In this document: positions 1-7,724 of the stretch, in pieces
Position numbering within the stretch: the stretch's first letter is position 1
Layout of the letters: each line of letters begins with the position of its first letter
NCBI RefSeq assembly: GCF_011405515.1
Contig: NZ_AP022671.1
Span: 1,116,001-1,180,000, forward strand
Origin: Nitrospira sp. KM1
Lineage (GTDB): Bacteria; Nitrospirota; Nitrospiria; Nitrospirales; Nitrospiraceae
Direction: 5' to 3'
DNA: 64,000 bases
Position numbers and translations under genes: made by a program
The notes under the pieces: generated by a model
Told to the model about the DNA's origin: nothing
Seen by the model: only the letters and a program-made list of their open reading frames with translations
Databases searched by the model: none

Positions 1-6
1 AAGAGT

Positions 7-2604
7 TTAGAACCGCAGGCCCACCGTGGCTAGCACGGTACGCGGGTCGCCGTAGAAATACCCCGTCAGGCTGTTATCTGCATAACCGACGTACCGCTGA
101 TCGAGCAAATTACGGAAATTCACAGCGACGTTTATTTGCTTTGCTTTCAGCCAGTTGTTAGGCTCTAAATCGCGGTTGTAATAAAGAGCTGCATTCACAA
201 TCACGTACCCCGGCACATTGACTTGCGGATCAAAGATCCAAACATTGCGTCCTGTATAGCCGATCACTCCCCCGCCTAAGCCAAATCCCTTTAACGATCC
301 CTCTTGGAAATGATAGGTCGACCAAAGCGTCGCCTTATTATACGGAATCATCCCTAAACGCCTATTCACGAGCGTGGGATCGTTGTCTTTTGTCACTTCT
401 GCATCGGTATACGCATAGCTGGCAATCACGTTCCACCCATCGGCCAAACTAGCTGTGACATCCAATTCAATACCTTGGCTCCGTTGCTCCCCCGTTTGCA
501 CAGCAAAACCTTGAGCAGCACGAGCAGGGTCTGGATCGGGCGTCACCAGATTTTCGCGCGTCAAATGATACCAGGCGAGACCAAGTGACAATCGATTCTG
601 AAAGAAGAAGGTCCTTATACCAACTTCGTACTGGGTAGATCGCTCCGGTTTAAACAGTTCGCCGGTTGGATTGAACGACCCAGGGGAGTTTGGCAAGAAC
701 CCTCGAGTCCAAGAGGTATACAAGGAGACCGGCTCGATTGGTTGGTAGACCAACCCCAGTCTAGGACTTACACCGGTGTCGTCCGAGGTCTGCTCAGGTG
801 GGTTGGCCGCAACAGTGCCCGCACGTTGAAACTGATGCACGTAGTCAAACCGTACCCCACCAACCAATTTCAAGTTTGGCAGTAAGGCAATTTGATCTTG
901 GAGATAGACCCCTACGAGCTTTTGTTCCGTTTCAAAAAGTCTCACTGCACTAATCGGCGCGCTGAACGGATTGATACCGTAATCTGGATTATACAGGTCC
1001 AAATTCAAAGAGGGTCCCGTGCGCGTTGTAATCTGTATTGGGTTTTGCCGTACCTCTCGTAGTTCGACCCCAGTCAGCAACGTGTGGTCCATTTGCAGCA
1101 ATCTGAAGCGGCCTACTATATTGGTTACCATGCTGTGGAGATGTTGGCGAGAGATGCTGGTTTCACCAGGGCCACTGCCCCAAAATCTCGACACCGTTCG
1201 CTGATCTGGCTCTAAGGCTAGAATACCCCCATTTATTTGATCACTTTGCAGAATGGAATAGCGGTACATGTTTCGAATTGACCAATTATTATTGAATTGA
1301 TGAGAAAGATCATAACCAACACGATAGACTGTGCGGTCGTTTCTCCCAAAATTTCCCATGCCTGTAAAGCGATTACGAGGGATATCACCATTGATGTTGG
1401 GCAACACCGTCCCCTCGGAGGGAAGGCCCGGAATGCGCTGAGTCCATCGTTTGAAATATTCGCCATCCACAGTCAGCGTCGTACGAGACCCCATGATCCA
1501 CGTAATGGAAGGGGTAACTCCCACCGCATCGCGATTGGCGAAATCGACGAAACTCAAGGCTTTTTGGCCGACAACTGTTAAACGATAGAGCAGCGTCTTA
1601 CTGGCATTCAGTGGACCAGTCGCATCGAGTTCTGATCGGTAGAGATTATAGTTGCCGAGAGTGACGTTAGCAGAATAAGCCGCATCTGGTAATGGCTTAC
1701 GAGTCACGATATTTATGATGCCGCCTGGATCGCCCAGTCCGTACAGGACCGACGCCGGCCCCTTTAACACCTCTAGACGTTGTACATTGTAGGTATCGGA
1801 CGCAAGCTGTGCGGAGAAAAGATCGAATAACCCATTGCGAAACATATTGTTATTGCCTATAGCAAAGCCTCGAATGAACCACGCGTCATTGACGTCAGCA
1901 CTTTGTGAAAACGTAGAGATCCCGCTGATATTTTGTAGAGCATCATCCAGCCGAATGGCCTTCTGCTCCTCAATCACTTTTCTTGTGACCACCTGAATTG
2001 ATTGCGGCGAGTCACGTATAGGTGTATCGGTACGCATAGCCGTATTTGCTTCCTCTGCGACGTACGATTTTGGATCGCTTTCACGTTCGCGTATATCCTT
2101 CACCAGAATCTCCGGCACCTTGACTGGTTTCTGAGCGTTACTCGGGGCTGTGTCAGTCGCTCCGTTTCCTGAGGCGGCCGCCGCTCCAGCAGCCCCAGCC
2201 CCGACCAAGCCAGGCACGACAGCTCCTGAACTGTCGCGTTTGAGCGTCACAATTTTCGGTCCGACGAATCGATACGTCAGACCGGTACCGACCAATAGAC
2301 TTTTCAACCCTTGTTCTGGTGTAAGTGAGCCAGTAACCCCGGGAGAACTCATATCCGCAGCGATTTCAGAGGGAATACTCACCTGCCAGTCAGTAGTGTC
2401 TGCAAAACTATGCAGGGCTGATGAGAGAGGTTGAGAGGGAATATTAAACATGAATTGACGCGGTTCACTTCCTGCCCCTATTCCATCTTGCGCCAATGCC
2501 GGTATCATCGAGAGACTCTGGCATGCGATGAGCAGATGGACGGCTAGAGTGTAGGTGAATCCCTTTGAAGTGAAAACTTTCAACTGAGTTTTGCCGATAC
2601 TCAT
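7..2604 (-). CDS. TonB-dependent siderophore receptor with STN signalling domain
   Basis: Outer-membrane receptor of the FecA/FpvA type, expected to import a ferric siderophore using TonB energy. The 865-aa protein begins with a signal peptide (residues 1-38, ending PALA). A secretin/TonB N-terminal (STN) domain follows at about 50-115 (starts FNIPSQPLSSAL), then a plug at about 165-290 (TPIRDSPQSIQVV, LKGPASVLYGLGDPGG) and a beta-barrel ending in the typical aromatic residue (VGLRF). The start is placed at 2604 because GGAGGAGG lies just upstream and the signal peptide begins there; an in-frame codon 66 bases earlier has no such site. The STN domain marks a receptor that signals through an anti-sigma factor, and FecR and FecI lie directly upstream on the same strand. 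The siderophore cannot be inferred. Confidence 0.93.
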   Translation of the reverse strand: MSIGKTQLKVFTSKGFTYTLAVHLLIACQSLSMIPALAQDGIGAGSEPRQFMFNIPSQPLSSALHSFADTTDWQVSIPSEIAADMSSPGVTGSLTPEQGLKSLLVGTGLTYRFVGPKIVTLKRDSSGAVVPGLVGAGAAGAAAASGNGATDTAPSNAQKPVKVPEILVKDIRERESDPKSYVAEEANTAMRTDTPIRDSPQSIQVVTRKVIEEQKAIRLDDALQNISGISTFSQSADVNDAWFIRGFAIGNNNMFRNGLFDLFSAQLASDTYNVQRLEVLKGPASVLYGLGDPGGIINIVTRKPLPDAAYSANVTLGNYNLYRSELDATGPLNASKTLLYRLTVVGQKALSFVDFANRDAVGVTPSITWIMGSRTTLTVDGEYFKRWTQRIPGLPSEGTVLPNINGDIPRNRFTGMGNFGRNDRTVYRVGYDLSHQFNNNWSIRNMYRYSILQSDQINGGILALEPDQRTVSRFWGSGPGETSISRQHLHSMVTNIVGRFRLLQMDHTLLTGVELREVRQNPIQITTRTGPSLNLDLYNPDYGINPFSAPISAVRLFETEQKLVGVYLQDQIALLPNLKLVGGVRFDYVHQFQRAGTVAANPPEQTSDDTGVSPRLGLVYQPIEPVSLYTSWTRGFLPNSPGSFNPTGELFKPERSTQYEVGIRTFFFQNRLSLGLAWYHLTRENLVTPDPDPARAAQGFAVQTGEQRSQGIELDVTASLADGWNVIASYAYTDAEVTKDNDPTLVNRRLGMIPYNKATLWSTYHFQEGSLKGFGLGGGVIGYTGRNVWIFDPQVNVPGYVIVNAALYYNRDLEPNNWLKAKQINVAVNFRNLLDQRYVGYADNSLTGYFYGDPRTVLATVGLRF

Positions 2605-2630
2605 CGAGGCGCCTCCTCCTTCGTCAGAAT

Positions 2631-2646
2631 GCAACGTATACGTTGC
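2631..2646. promoter_or_regulatory. Perfect 16-bp palindrome before the TonB receptor
   Basis: GCAACGTATACGTTGC is a perfect 16-bp palindrome 27 bp upstream of the receptor start. It lies between fecR and the receptor, so it could be an operator or a 5'-leader hairpin. No known regulator is assigned. Confidence 0.45.
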
Positions 2647-2701
2647 CTTGACGGAAAGAGGCCCTGACACCCCACATGGGAAAAATAATATTATGAGTGG
2701 A

Positions 2702-3697
2702 TCAATAGAGAATGGTCAGGCGATCGGTCACCGCGACCATGTGAAATGGAAGGGTTTTGGAAAGAGTCGCGAGAAGGGCTGCCGGTTCATTGAGATGATA
2801 GGTCCCAGTGACATGAATCAGTCTCAATTGTGGATTCGCGATAATAATCGTTCCTGGGTAATAACGACGGACCTCGTCAATCACATCGCCTAACAGCGCC
2901 GATGTGACCGTTAATCTATTCCGTAACCATCCGGTGGCTATATGGACCTCGATCGAATGCGGTTCTTCTGAGCGGTCAGCCTGAACACGTACTTGCTTTC
3001 CCGCCTCAAGGGCAATGTGTGGCCACGAACCGCGAGCCTCAGAGACTTGCACTAGTCCCTCGACCACTGTCACTTGGACTCCTGAAGATTGGGTTTGCAC
3101 GTCGAACTCAGTCCCGACAGCGCGGGTCGTAATGCCGTTATGTTCTACGATGAAAGGACGTTGCGTATCGGGAGCAACTCGAAAGAACGCTTGGCCTTGC
3201 AGGAGATGCACTTTCCTGGTGTGGTCTTCGTACCTGATGGCCACAGCGGTCCGCGTATTCATGGTGAGGGTTGAGTGATCTGGCAACTCGATGGTGCGCC
3301 GTTCTCCCACCGACGTGTAATAGTCTGCTTGCAGGCGCGTGAACAGGTCCCACTGTTCCGCGGCCAAAATGAATAAGACGAGTATCGCAGCCGCTCCGAT
3401 CGCATGCCAATAAGATGGCAGCCAGCTGGTTGCAGGAACGTGATTGAGATGGTCTGTTGATTCGGCCGATCGGCGTGCGGCTGTTTTGAAGATCGGGTGA
3501 TCCCAGGCCGCATTGACCTTGCGAAATGCACGTTCGTGCATGGGGTCTTGCTGACACCAACGCTCAAACGCCTGTCTTTCTTCAATCGTGACATCGTCTG
3601 CACGCAGCCGTCCAAACCAATCAATGGCCTCATCGACAATTCTGCTGTCTTGAGCTGTGGACTGAGGGGAATTCACGTTGTTGTCGGATTTCGACAT
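2702..3697 (-). CDS. FecR-family anti-sigma factor / sigma regulator
   Basis: Inner-membrane regulator that relays the receptor's periplasmic signal to the FecI-type sigma factor. The 331-aa protein has a cytoplasmic DUF4880-like region (about 20-70, AIDWFGRLRADDVT...FERW), one membrane segment (about 95-113, IGAAAILVLFILA), a periplasmic FecR domain (about 125-220, with TTRAVGTEFDVQ) and a DUF4974-type C-terminus. It sits between the sigma gene and the receptor, the classical fecI-fecR-fecA order. The start is uncertain: ATG at 3697 is chosen, but a GTG at 3739 is in frame and neither has a strong ribosome site. Confidence 0.9.
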   Translation of the reverse strand: MSKSDNNVNSPQSTAQDSRIVDEAIDWFGRLRADDVTIEERQAFERWCQQDPMHERAFRKVNAAWDHPIFKTAARRSAESTDHLNHVPATSWLPSYWHAIGAAAILVLFILAAEQWDLFTRLQADYYTSVGERRTIELPDHSTLTMNTRTAVAIRYEDHTRKVHLLQGQAFFRVAPDTQRPFIVEHNGITTRAVGTEFDVQTQSSGVQVTVVEGLVQVSEARGSWPHIALEAGKQVRVQADRSEEPHSIEVHIATGWLRNRLTVTSALLGDVIDEVRRYYPGTIIIANPQLRLIHVTGTYHLNEPAALLATLSKTLPFHMVAVTDRLTILY

Positions 3698-3787
3698 GCC
3701 TGACTTTCGTGCCAGAGGATCATGCCTTCCAAGAGACACGTGGAGTATATGCTATGACGGAAATGCACGTCACCACCCCATCCTGGG

Positions 3788-4312
3788 TTATGGAAAGTCG
3801 AGGAGATCGAGTGAATTCCAACACTGCTTCAATGCGCGAGTAATCAACTTCTCGACCGCACTTTTCGATATTCCAAGCTCTCTTGCAATTTGCACGTAGC
3901 TATACCCCTCCACTCGGTGCAGGAGAAATGCGTGCCGGCATCGTGGAGGGAGTTGATCTATCACTGCCTGAACTTGTTGCAATTGTTGTTTGGCCGACAG
4001 CTCACGATCAGGCGTGGGGATGAGAGAAGCGACGTTCAGCGCGGCGTCCTCAGTCACAGGCTCCGAGAGGGAACACGTAGGCGTCTTACGACTTCTGAGG
4101 TGATCAATAGCGAGATTAATCGCCGTTCGATACAGAAGCGATCGAGGATAGATGACGTTCTCTTTCCCGGCAATACCGAGTATGCGGGTAAAGGCTTCTT
4201 GGACGAGATCAGTCGCCAACTCTTTGGAACGAACCAGACGTGTCACGTGCAACGTCAACACGTGGCGTTGCTCGTCAAAGAGCCGCTCAATGTCGGAATA
4301 GGTGAGATTCAT
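3788..4312 (-). CDS. ECF sigma factor, FecI-like
   Basis: Extracytoplasmic-function sigma factor expected to direct transcription of the downstream TonB receptor. The 174 aa hold sigma region 2 (about 9-75, ATDLVQEAFTRI...YRTAINLAIDHLR) and region 4 (about 118-165, IDQLPPRCRHAFLLHRVEGYSYVQIARELGIS), the normal length for FecI. The stop lies 90 bp before fecR's likely start, so the two are probably co-transcribed. A promoter-like sequence with an overlapping Fur-box-like stretch is present upstream, which would fit iron control. Confidence 0.92.
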   Translation of the reverse strand: MNLTYSDIERLFDEQRHVLTLHVTRLVRSKELATDLVQEAFTRILGIAGKENVIYPRSLLYRTAINLAIDHLRSRKTPTCSLSEPVTEDAALNVASLIPTPDRELSAKQQLQQVQAVIDQLPPRCRHAFLLHRVEGYSYVQIARELGISKSAVEKLITRALKQCWNSLDLLDFP

Positions 4313-4337
4313 GGTCCATCACTGGAACGGGGGTTGG

Positions 4338-4366
4338 ATGATAGCAGTTCTCAAAATCACCTGCAA
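4338..4366 (-). promoter_or_regulatory. Candidate sigma-70 promoter and Fur-box-like site for fecI
   Basis: On the minus strand TTGCAG and TATCAT are separated by 17 bp, 26 bp before the fecI start. Overlapping them at 4340-4358, GATTTTGAGAACTGCTATC agrees with the 19-bp E. coli Fur consensus at 12 of 19 positions, including both GAT/ATC ends. The match is manual and the site is a candidate. Confidence 0.45.
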
Positions 4367-4622
4367 CTAACTGACTCTGAACCTGCTGCAGTATGGAGTG
4401 ATTACTGAAGCGGAGCGCTTTCCAACTTCTGAAGACTCCATGCCTAACCATTCCGGCACTTCTTCTTCCTGAACTCCCCGGTGGAATCTGCGCCGGATCA
4501 GCCCGTAGACCGACCTAAGCCACTCTCGCATTCATTTCCAAGATCTCAAGTACCGTATCGTTGGGCGCATGACTTGTTTAAGCAGGATGGTGACGTAACA
4601 CTCATGACCGGGAGAACCCTTA

Positions 4623-5849
4623 GTGGCAGCTCTAAAAGTCCCGAGCAGAGAAAGTCTCCGTGCTCTCGATACCCTCAACATATTCTTGGCAGATGTTCGC
4701 GACGGGGTTGGTCCCTATCTCGCCATCTATCTTCTGACAGTCCAACAATGGGACCCAGCGAGCATTGGGGTAGCCATGTCCGCCATGGGCATTGCCAGCG
4801 TTGCCGCTCAAACCCCATGCGGCATCCTAATCGATACCCTCAACCAGAAACGATTGCTCACCGTCCTCGCGTCCCTGTTTGTCGGTATCGGCTGCACGGC
4901 CCTCACATTCCATTCCTCATTTGAATTCGTACTCGGCGTCCAGTTGTTCAATGGGATTGCTGCAGCGATTTTTCCGCCGGCTGTGGCGGCTATTACCCTC
5001 GGCTTAGTAGGTCCGAACCTCTTTCCGGTTCGAATGGGGCGTAATGAAGCCTTGAATCATGCTGGGAATGTCCTGTCTGCTCTGCTGGCAGGGATCGCTG
5101 GCCATGTCCTCGGCGTGCAATGGATCTTTTTTCTCGTCAGCGCAATGGCCGTGGGGAGTATGGTGTCCGTCCTGTTTATCCGGGAGCGTGATATTGATCA
5201 CGGTCGTGCACGTGCTGCCGCTTCGAACGGGAATGCATCGGAACGCATCTCTGGCCTCAGCATCTTGTTCCGCAATCGAACCCTTCTCATTTTCGCTCTC
5301 AGCACCGCGCTCTTTCATTTTGCCAATGCCGCCATGCTTCCGCTCGCAGGCCAACTTCTCTCTCGTGATAATCCCGAGGTCGCTTCGCTGTCGATGTCCG
5401 CGTGCATCATTGCCGCCCAGATCATCATGATTCCTGTGGCTGCGGCGGCAGGCCGCTTAGCCGGGACGTGGGGACGCAGACCGGTGTTCTTAATCGGATT
5501 CGCTGTGCTTCCTATACGCGGGCTTTTGTATACGCTGAGTGATGCCCCCCTGTATATCGTCGCGGTTCAGCTATTGGACGGCATCGGGGCAGGCATCTTT
5601 GGGGTTTTGTGGGTGACCGTGGTCGCCGATCTCATGAAGGGAACTGGACGGTATAATTTCGCCCTGGGGGCGATCGCCACAGCCCAGAGTATCGGAGCCG
5701 CACTCAGTAATCTGGCTGCGGGGTATGTAGTCGGCCTCTGGGGATACGGCGCGGGGTTCCTCATGCTCGCAACTGCCGCGGTGGTCGCGCTGCTCCTGTT
5801 TGTTTGGAAAATGCCGGAGACGGGTGGTTATCAATCCCCGGCACAATGA
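4623..5849 (+). CDS. Major facilitator superfamily transporter
   Basis: Inner-membrane secondary transporter of about 12 hydrophobic segments (408 aa, usual MFS length). The charged motif between segments 2 and 3 is partly kept (GILIDTLNQKR), and a second copy appears in the C-terminal half (GRLAGTWGRRPVF). The GTG start at 4623 follows GGGAG. It is divergent from the FecI/FecR/receptor cluster, so a role in siderophore export or iron handling is possible, but the substrate cannot be read from the sequence. Confidence 0.85.
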   Translation: MAALKVPSRESLRALDTLNIFLADVRDGVGPYLAIYLLTVQQWDPASIGVAMSAMGIASVAAQTPCGILIDTLNQKRLLTVLASLFVGIGCTALTFHSSFEFVLGVQLFNGIAAAIFPPAVAAITLGLVGPNLFPVRMGRNEALNHAGNVLSALLAGIAGHVLGVQWIFFLVSAMAVGSMVSVLFIRERDIDHGRARAAASNGNASERISGLSILFRNRTLLIFALSTALFHFANAAMLPLAGQLLSRDNPEVASLSMSACIIAAQIIMIPVAAAAGRLAGTWGRRPVFLIGFAVLPIRGLLYTLSDAPLYIVAVQLLDGIGAGIFGVLWVTVVADLMKGTGRYNFALGAIATAQSIGAALSNLAAGYVVGLWGYGAGFLMLATAAVVALLLFVWKMPETGGYQSPAQ

Positions 5850-6539
5850 TGGCGTCGGATCTTCGCCATTTACTTGATATTGAACATTCGAGCCATTTAA
5901 AAACCTTGACCGTCCTTGTTATTTGCCCTTGGTTTCTCCCGGTACTTCCTGAAGGGGAGAAGAACGGTGTCAAAACCAATCAATTCACCGATGTCAGCTT
6001 GCCATGGCTGCGAATCCATGAGCTGGACGGGTTGAGATGTAATCCTGTAGTTCCTGTAAGACGTCTCTTCACTCATCAGGCTGGTGATACTCCCTACTGG
6101 TCTCCATGCTCCGGAGGGTCCAATCGTATACCCGTCTCATATCACCTATGGTGATATACCGGTCACAATAGTTGCTCCCCCACTCAGCGGCAGGCACGGC
6201 TCCGCAATACGTGCAGCCCTAGTAATCCGTACAAGTCCAAACGCAAGTGACTGGACCGATTGATGCTTTAAAGGGAAGGCTGCCTGGGACTCAACGCTAA
6301 ATATTCTTGACCATCAAACGCCTAGGAGGCGTTTTACATCTCCACGGACGGTTAGTTCGAAGTTTCTCTCGCGGCTCCAGCCATACCGGTCTTCCAAGTT
6401 ATCGGGGATTGTCAAAGATATCAGGCCGCGCTTCGACCGTTATCGTACAGTCGCTTGATTAGGGGTCATGAGAGAGATCAGCAACATACGAAGTCAAAAA
6501 ACTGACCCCATTGATGTGTTGACTGACCCTGATGCTGAC
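5850..6539. other. 690-bp stretch with no recognised gene
   Basis: Reading frames here are short and do not look like coding sequence. I see no tRNA, convincing terminator or repeat. The low-complexity, AT-richer composition suggests decayed DNA or untranslated regions. Confidence 0.5.
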
Positions 6540-6800
6540 TTATGTGCTGGGCGGCTCGTACATGTCCATTAGATTCACGCCCACTATTTCTCCATTAATG
6601 ATCCGTTGGCCATACGTGACACCGTGCACATCGGCCTCATGCTCCGTGGGCCAGCTACTACCGTTCAAACGAAATTCTTGTGTAGAGAGAATTTCGCTCA
6701 CAGCTTTACTGATGAGAATCCGTGGAATCCATCCCAAGCCTCGATGCCAGTGCGGTAAGGAGACGATTGTATGGTTCTTATATTGGACCTGAGTCGCCAT
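6540..6800 (-). CDS. Small CV_2116-like protein, copy 1
   Basis: An 86-aa soluble protein of unknown function. It shares a pattern with two other small proteins of this window (21533-21766 and 30402-30638): a short YxxxTI start, a central tryptophan before a beta-rich stretch, an acidic ExEA segment, and a closing GxxYGQxIIDG-type motif (here GVTYGQRIINGEIVG). The pattern resembles the CV_2116 / HlyJ-like small-domain family, as far as I can judge by eye. It stands alone between a non-coding stretch and the nxr locus. Confidence 0.6.
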   Translation of the reverse strand: MATQVQYKNHTIVSLPHWHRGLGWIPRILISKAVSEILSTQEFRLNGSSWPTEHEADVHGVTYGQRIINGEIVGVNLMDMYEPPST

Positions 6801-6938
6801 GGCTTACGTCACCCGTGTCATGGTTCGGCACTGTAAACTTAAAGCATATGTGTATGATCCGCGCTTAGTTCCATCATTCATTGTTATGCCACGGCACTGT
6901 TGTGTTCCTTACGGGCGCAATGGAGCATTTGCATGATC

Positions 6939-7610
6939 TCAATGACGTGGCAGACACCATATACCGACCGCGAGGACGAAACTGACTCCAATAAACAGCG
7001 TGATAGTGACCCTCAACGAATTATCCGCATCCCTTCGTACTCTGCCGGCAATCTCCGCGACGACTTCGATCAACCGTTCCAATTCGTTCGTTACGCTCAC
7101 GAATTTCATCCCGGATTCTATGGCCATGTTGCGTTCCGCCTCATCCCGCCATTCAACCGCCCGACCCTCCGATCCCGATTGCCAGACTTTTTCCATGATC
7201 TGAATCGTGCGCTCCGAGGAGGCCATATACTCCTCCAGCTTCGCTTGAACCGCCTTAACCTCCTCAAGCTCCCTGTTATCGATGTTCTGCTCGGATGACG
7301 CTCGATTGCTGACTCTGATGAATCGCTCCAGCGCCGTATCGATGCGCGATCGCTTTTGAGCGAGAGAGTCCACAATCCGTCTAAACTCTCCTTGCGTATC
7401 GGTTTGCACGGCACGGATGACGGACGTTCGATATCGAACGAGCTCTCCGTTGATGTAGCTCAGATCCGTAACCGCCAGCGTATATTCGGCATACATGACA
7501 CGAAGATTCTGATCCACACGGTTTAAGACGCGGGAGCCCACGAGGCCGCAACCGATGATGAGAAGACTGACGAGCACATGCATCCATAGAAATCGCGCGC
7601 GCAGGTTCAT
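6939..7610 (-). CDS. Four-helix-bundle sensor-like membrane protein without output domain
   Basis: This 223-aa protein has a membrane segment at about 8-28 (WMHVLVSLLIIGCGLVG), about 150 residues of helical periplasmic sequence like the ligand-binding domain of methyl-accepting chemotaxis proteins (4HB_MCP type), and a second membrane segment at about 198-218 (LFIGVSFVLAVGIW). It stops right after that helix, with no HAMP or signalling domain. The start at 7610 is preferred: an upstream in-frame start would place a terminator hairpin inside the gene. It is the next gene after nxr on the same strand. It may be a truncated receptor or a sensor subunit needing a partner. Confidence 0.72.
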   Translation of the reverse strand: MNLRARFLWMHVLVSLLIIGCGLVGSRVLNRVDQNLRVMYAEYTLAVTDLSYINGELVRYRTSVIRAVQTDTQGEFRRIVDSLAQKRSRIDTALERFIRVSNRASSEQNIDNRELEEVKAVQAKLEEYMASSERTIQIMEKVWQSGSEGRAVEWRDEAERNMAIESGMKFVSVTNELERLIEVVAEIAGRVRRDADNSLRVTITLFIGVSFVLAVGIWCLPRH

Positions 7611-7620
7611 TCCGCTCTCG

Positions 7621-7658
7621 ATACAGAAAGGGCAGAGTGCCTTGCGACATCTCTGCCC
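7621..7658 (-). terminator. Rho-independent terminator-like hairpin after nxr
   Basis: On the minus strand GGGCAGAG and CTCTGCCC form a perfect 8-bp stem with a 13-nt loop (7630-7637 with 7651-7658), followed by TTTCTGTAT. It lies between the nxr stop and the next gene's start and probably ends or attenuates nxr transcription. Confidence 0.65.
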
Positions 7659-7673
7659 TGTGAGATCTCTATC

Positions 7674-7713
7674 TCGAATGATCGAGTAAGGGAATCCCCG
7701 ATCGATCATTCGA
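7674..7713. repeat. Perfect 12-bp inverted repeat directly after the nxr stop
   Basis: TCGAATGATCGA (7674-7685) is exactly complementary to TCGATCATTCGA (7702-7713). The 16-nt loop holds a smaller GGG-AAT-CCC hairpin. The structure starts 11 bp after the nxr stop codon and may shield the 3' end of a highly expressed message. Confidence 0.7.
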
Positions 7714-7724
7714 CAACGTTGGCT

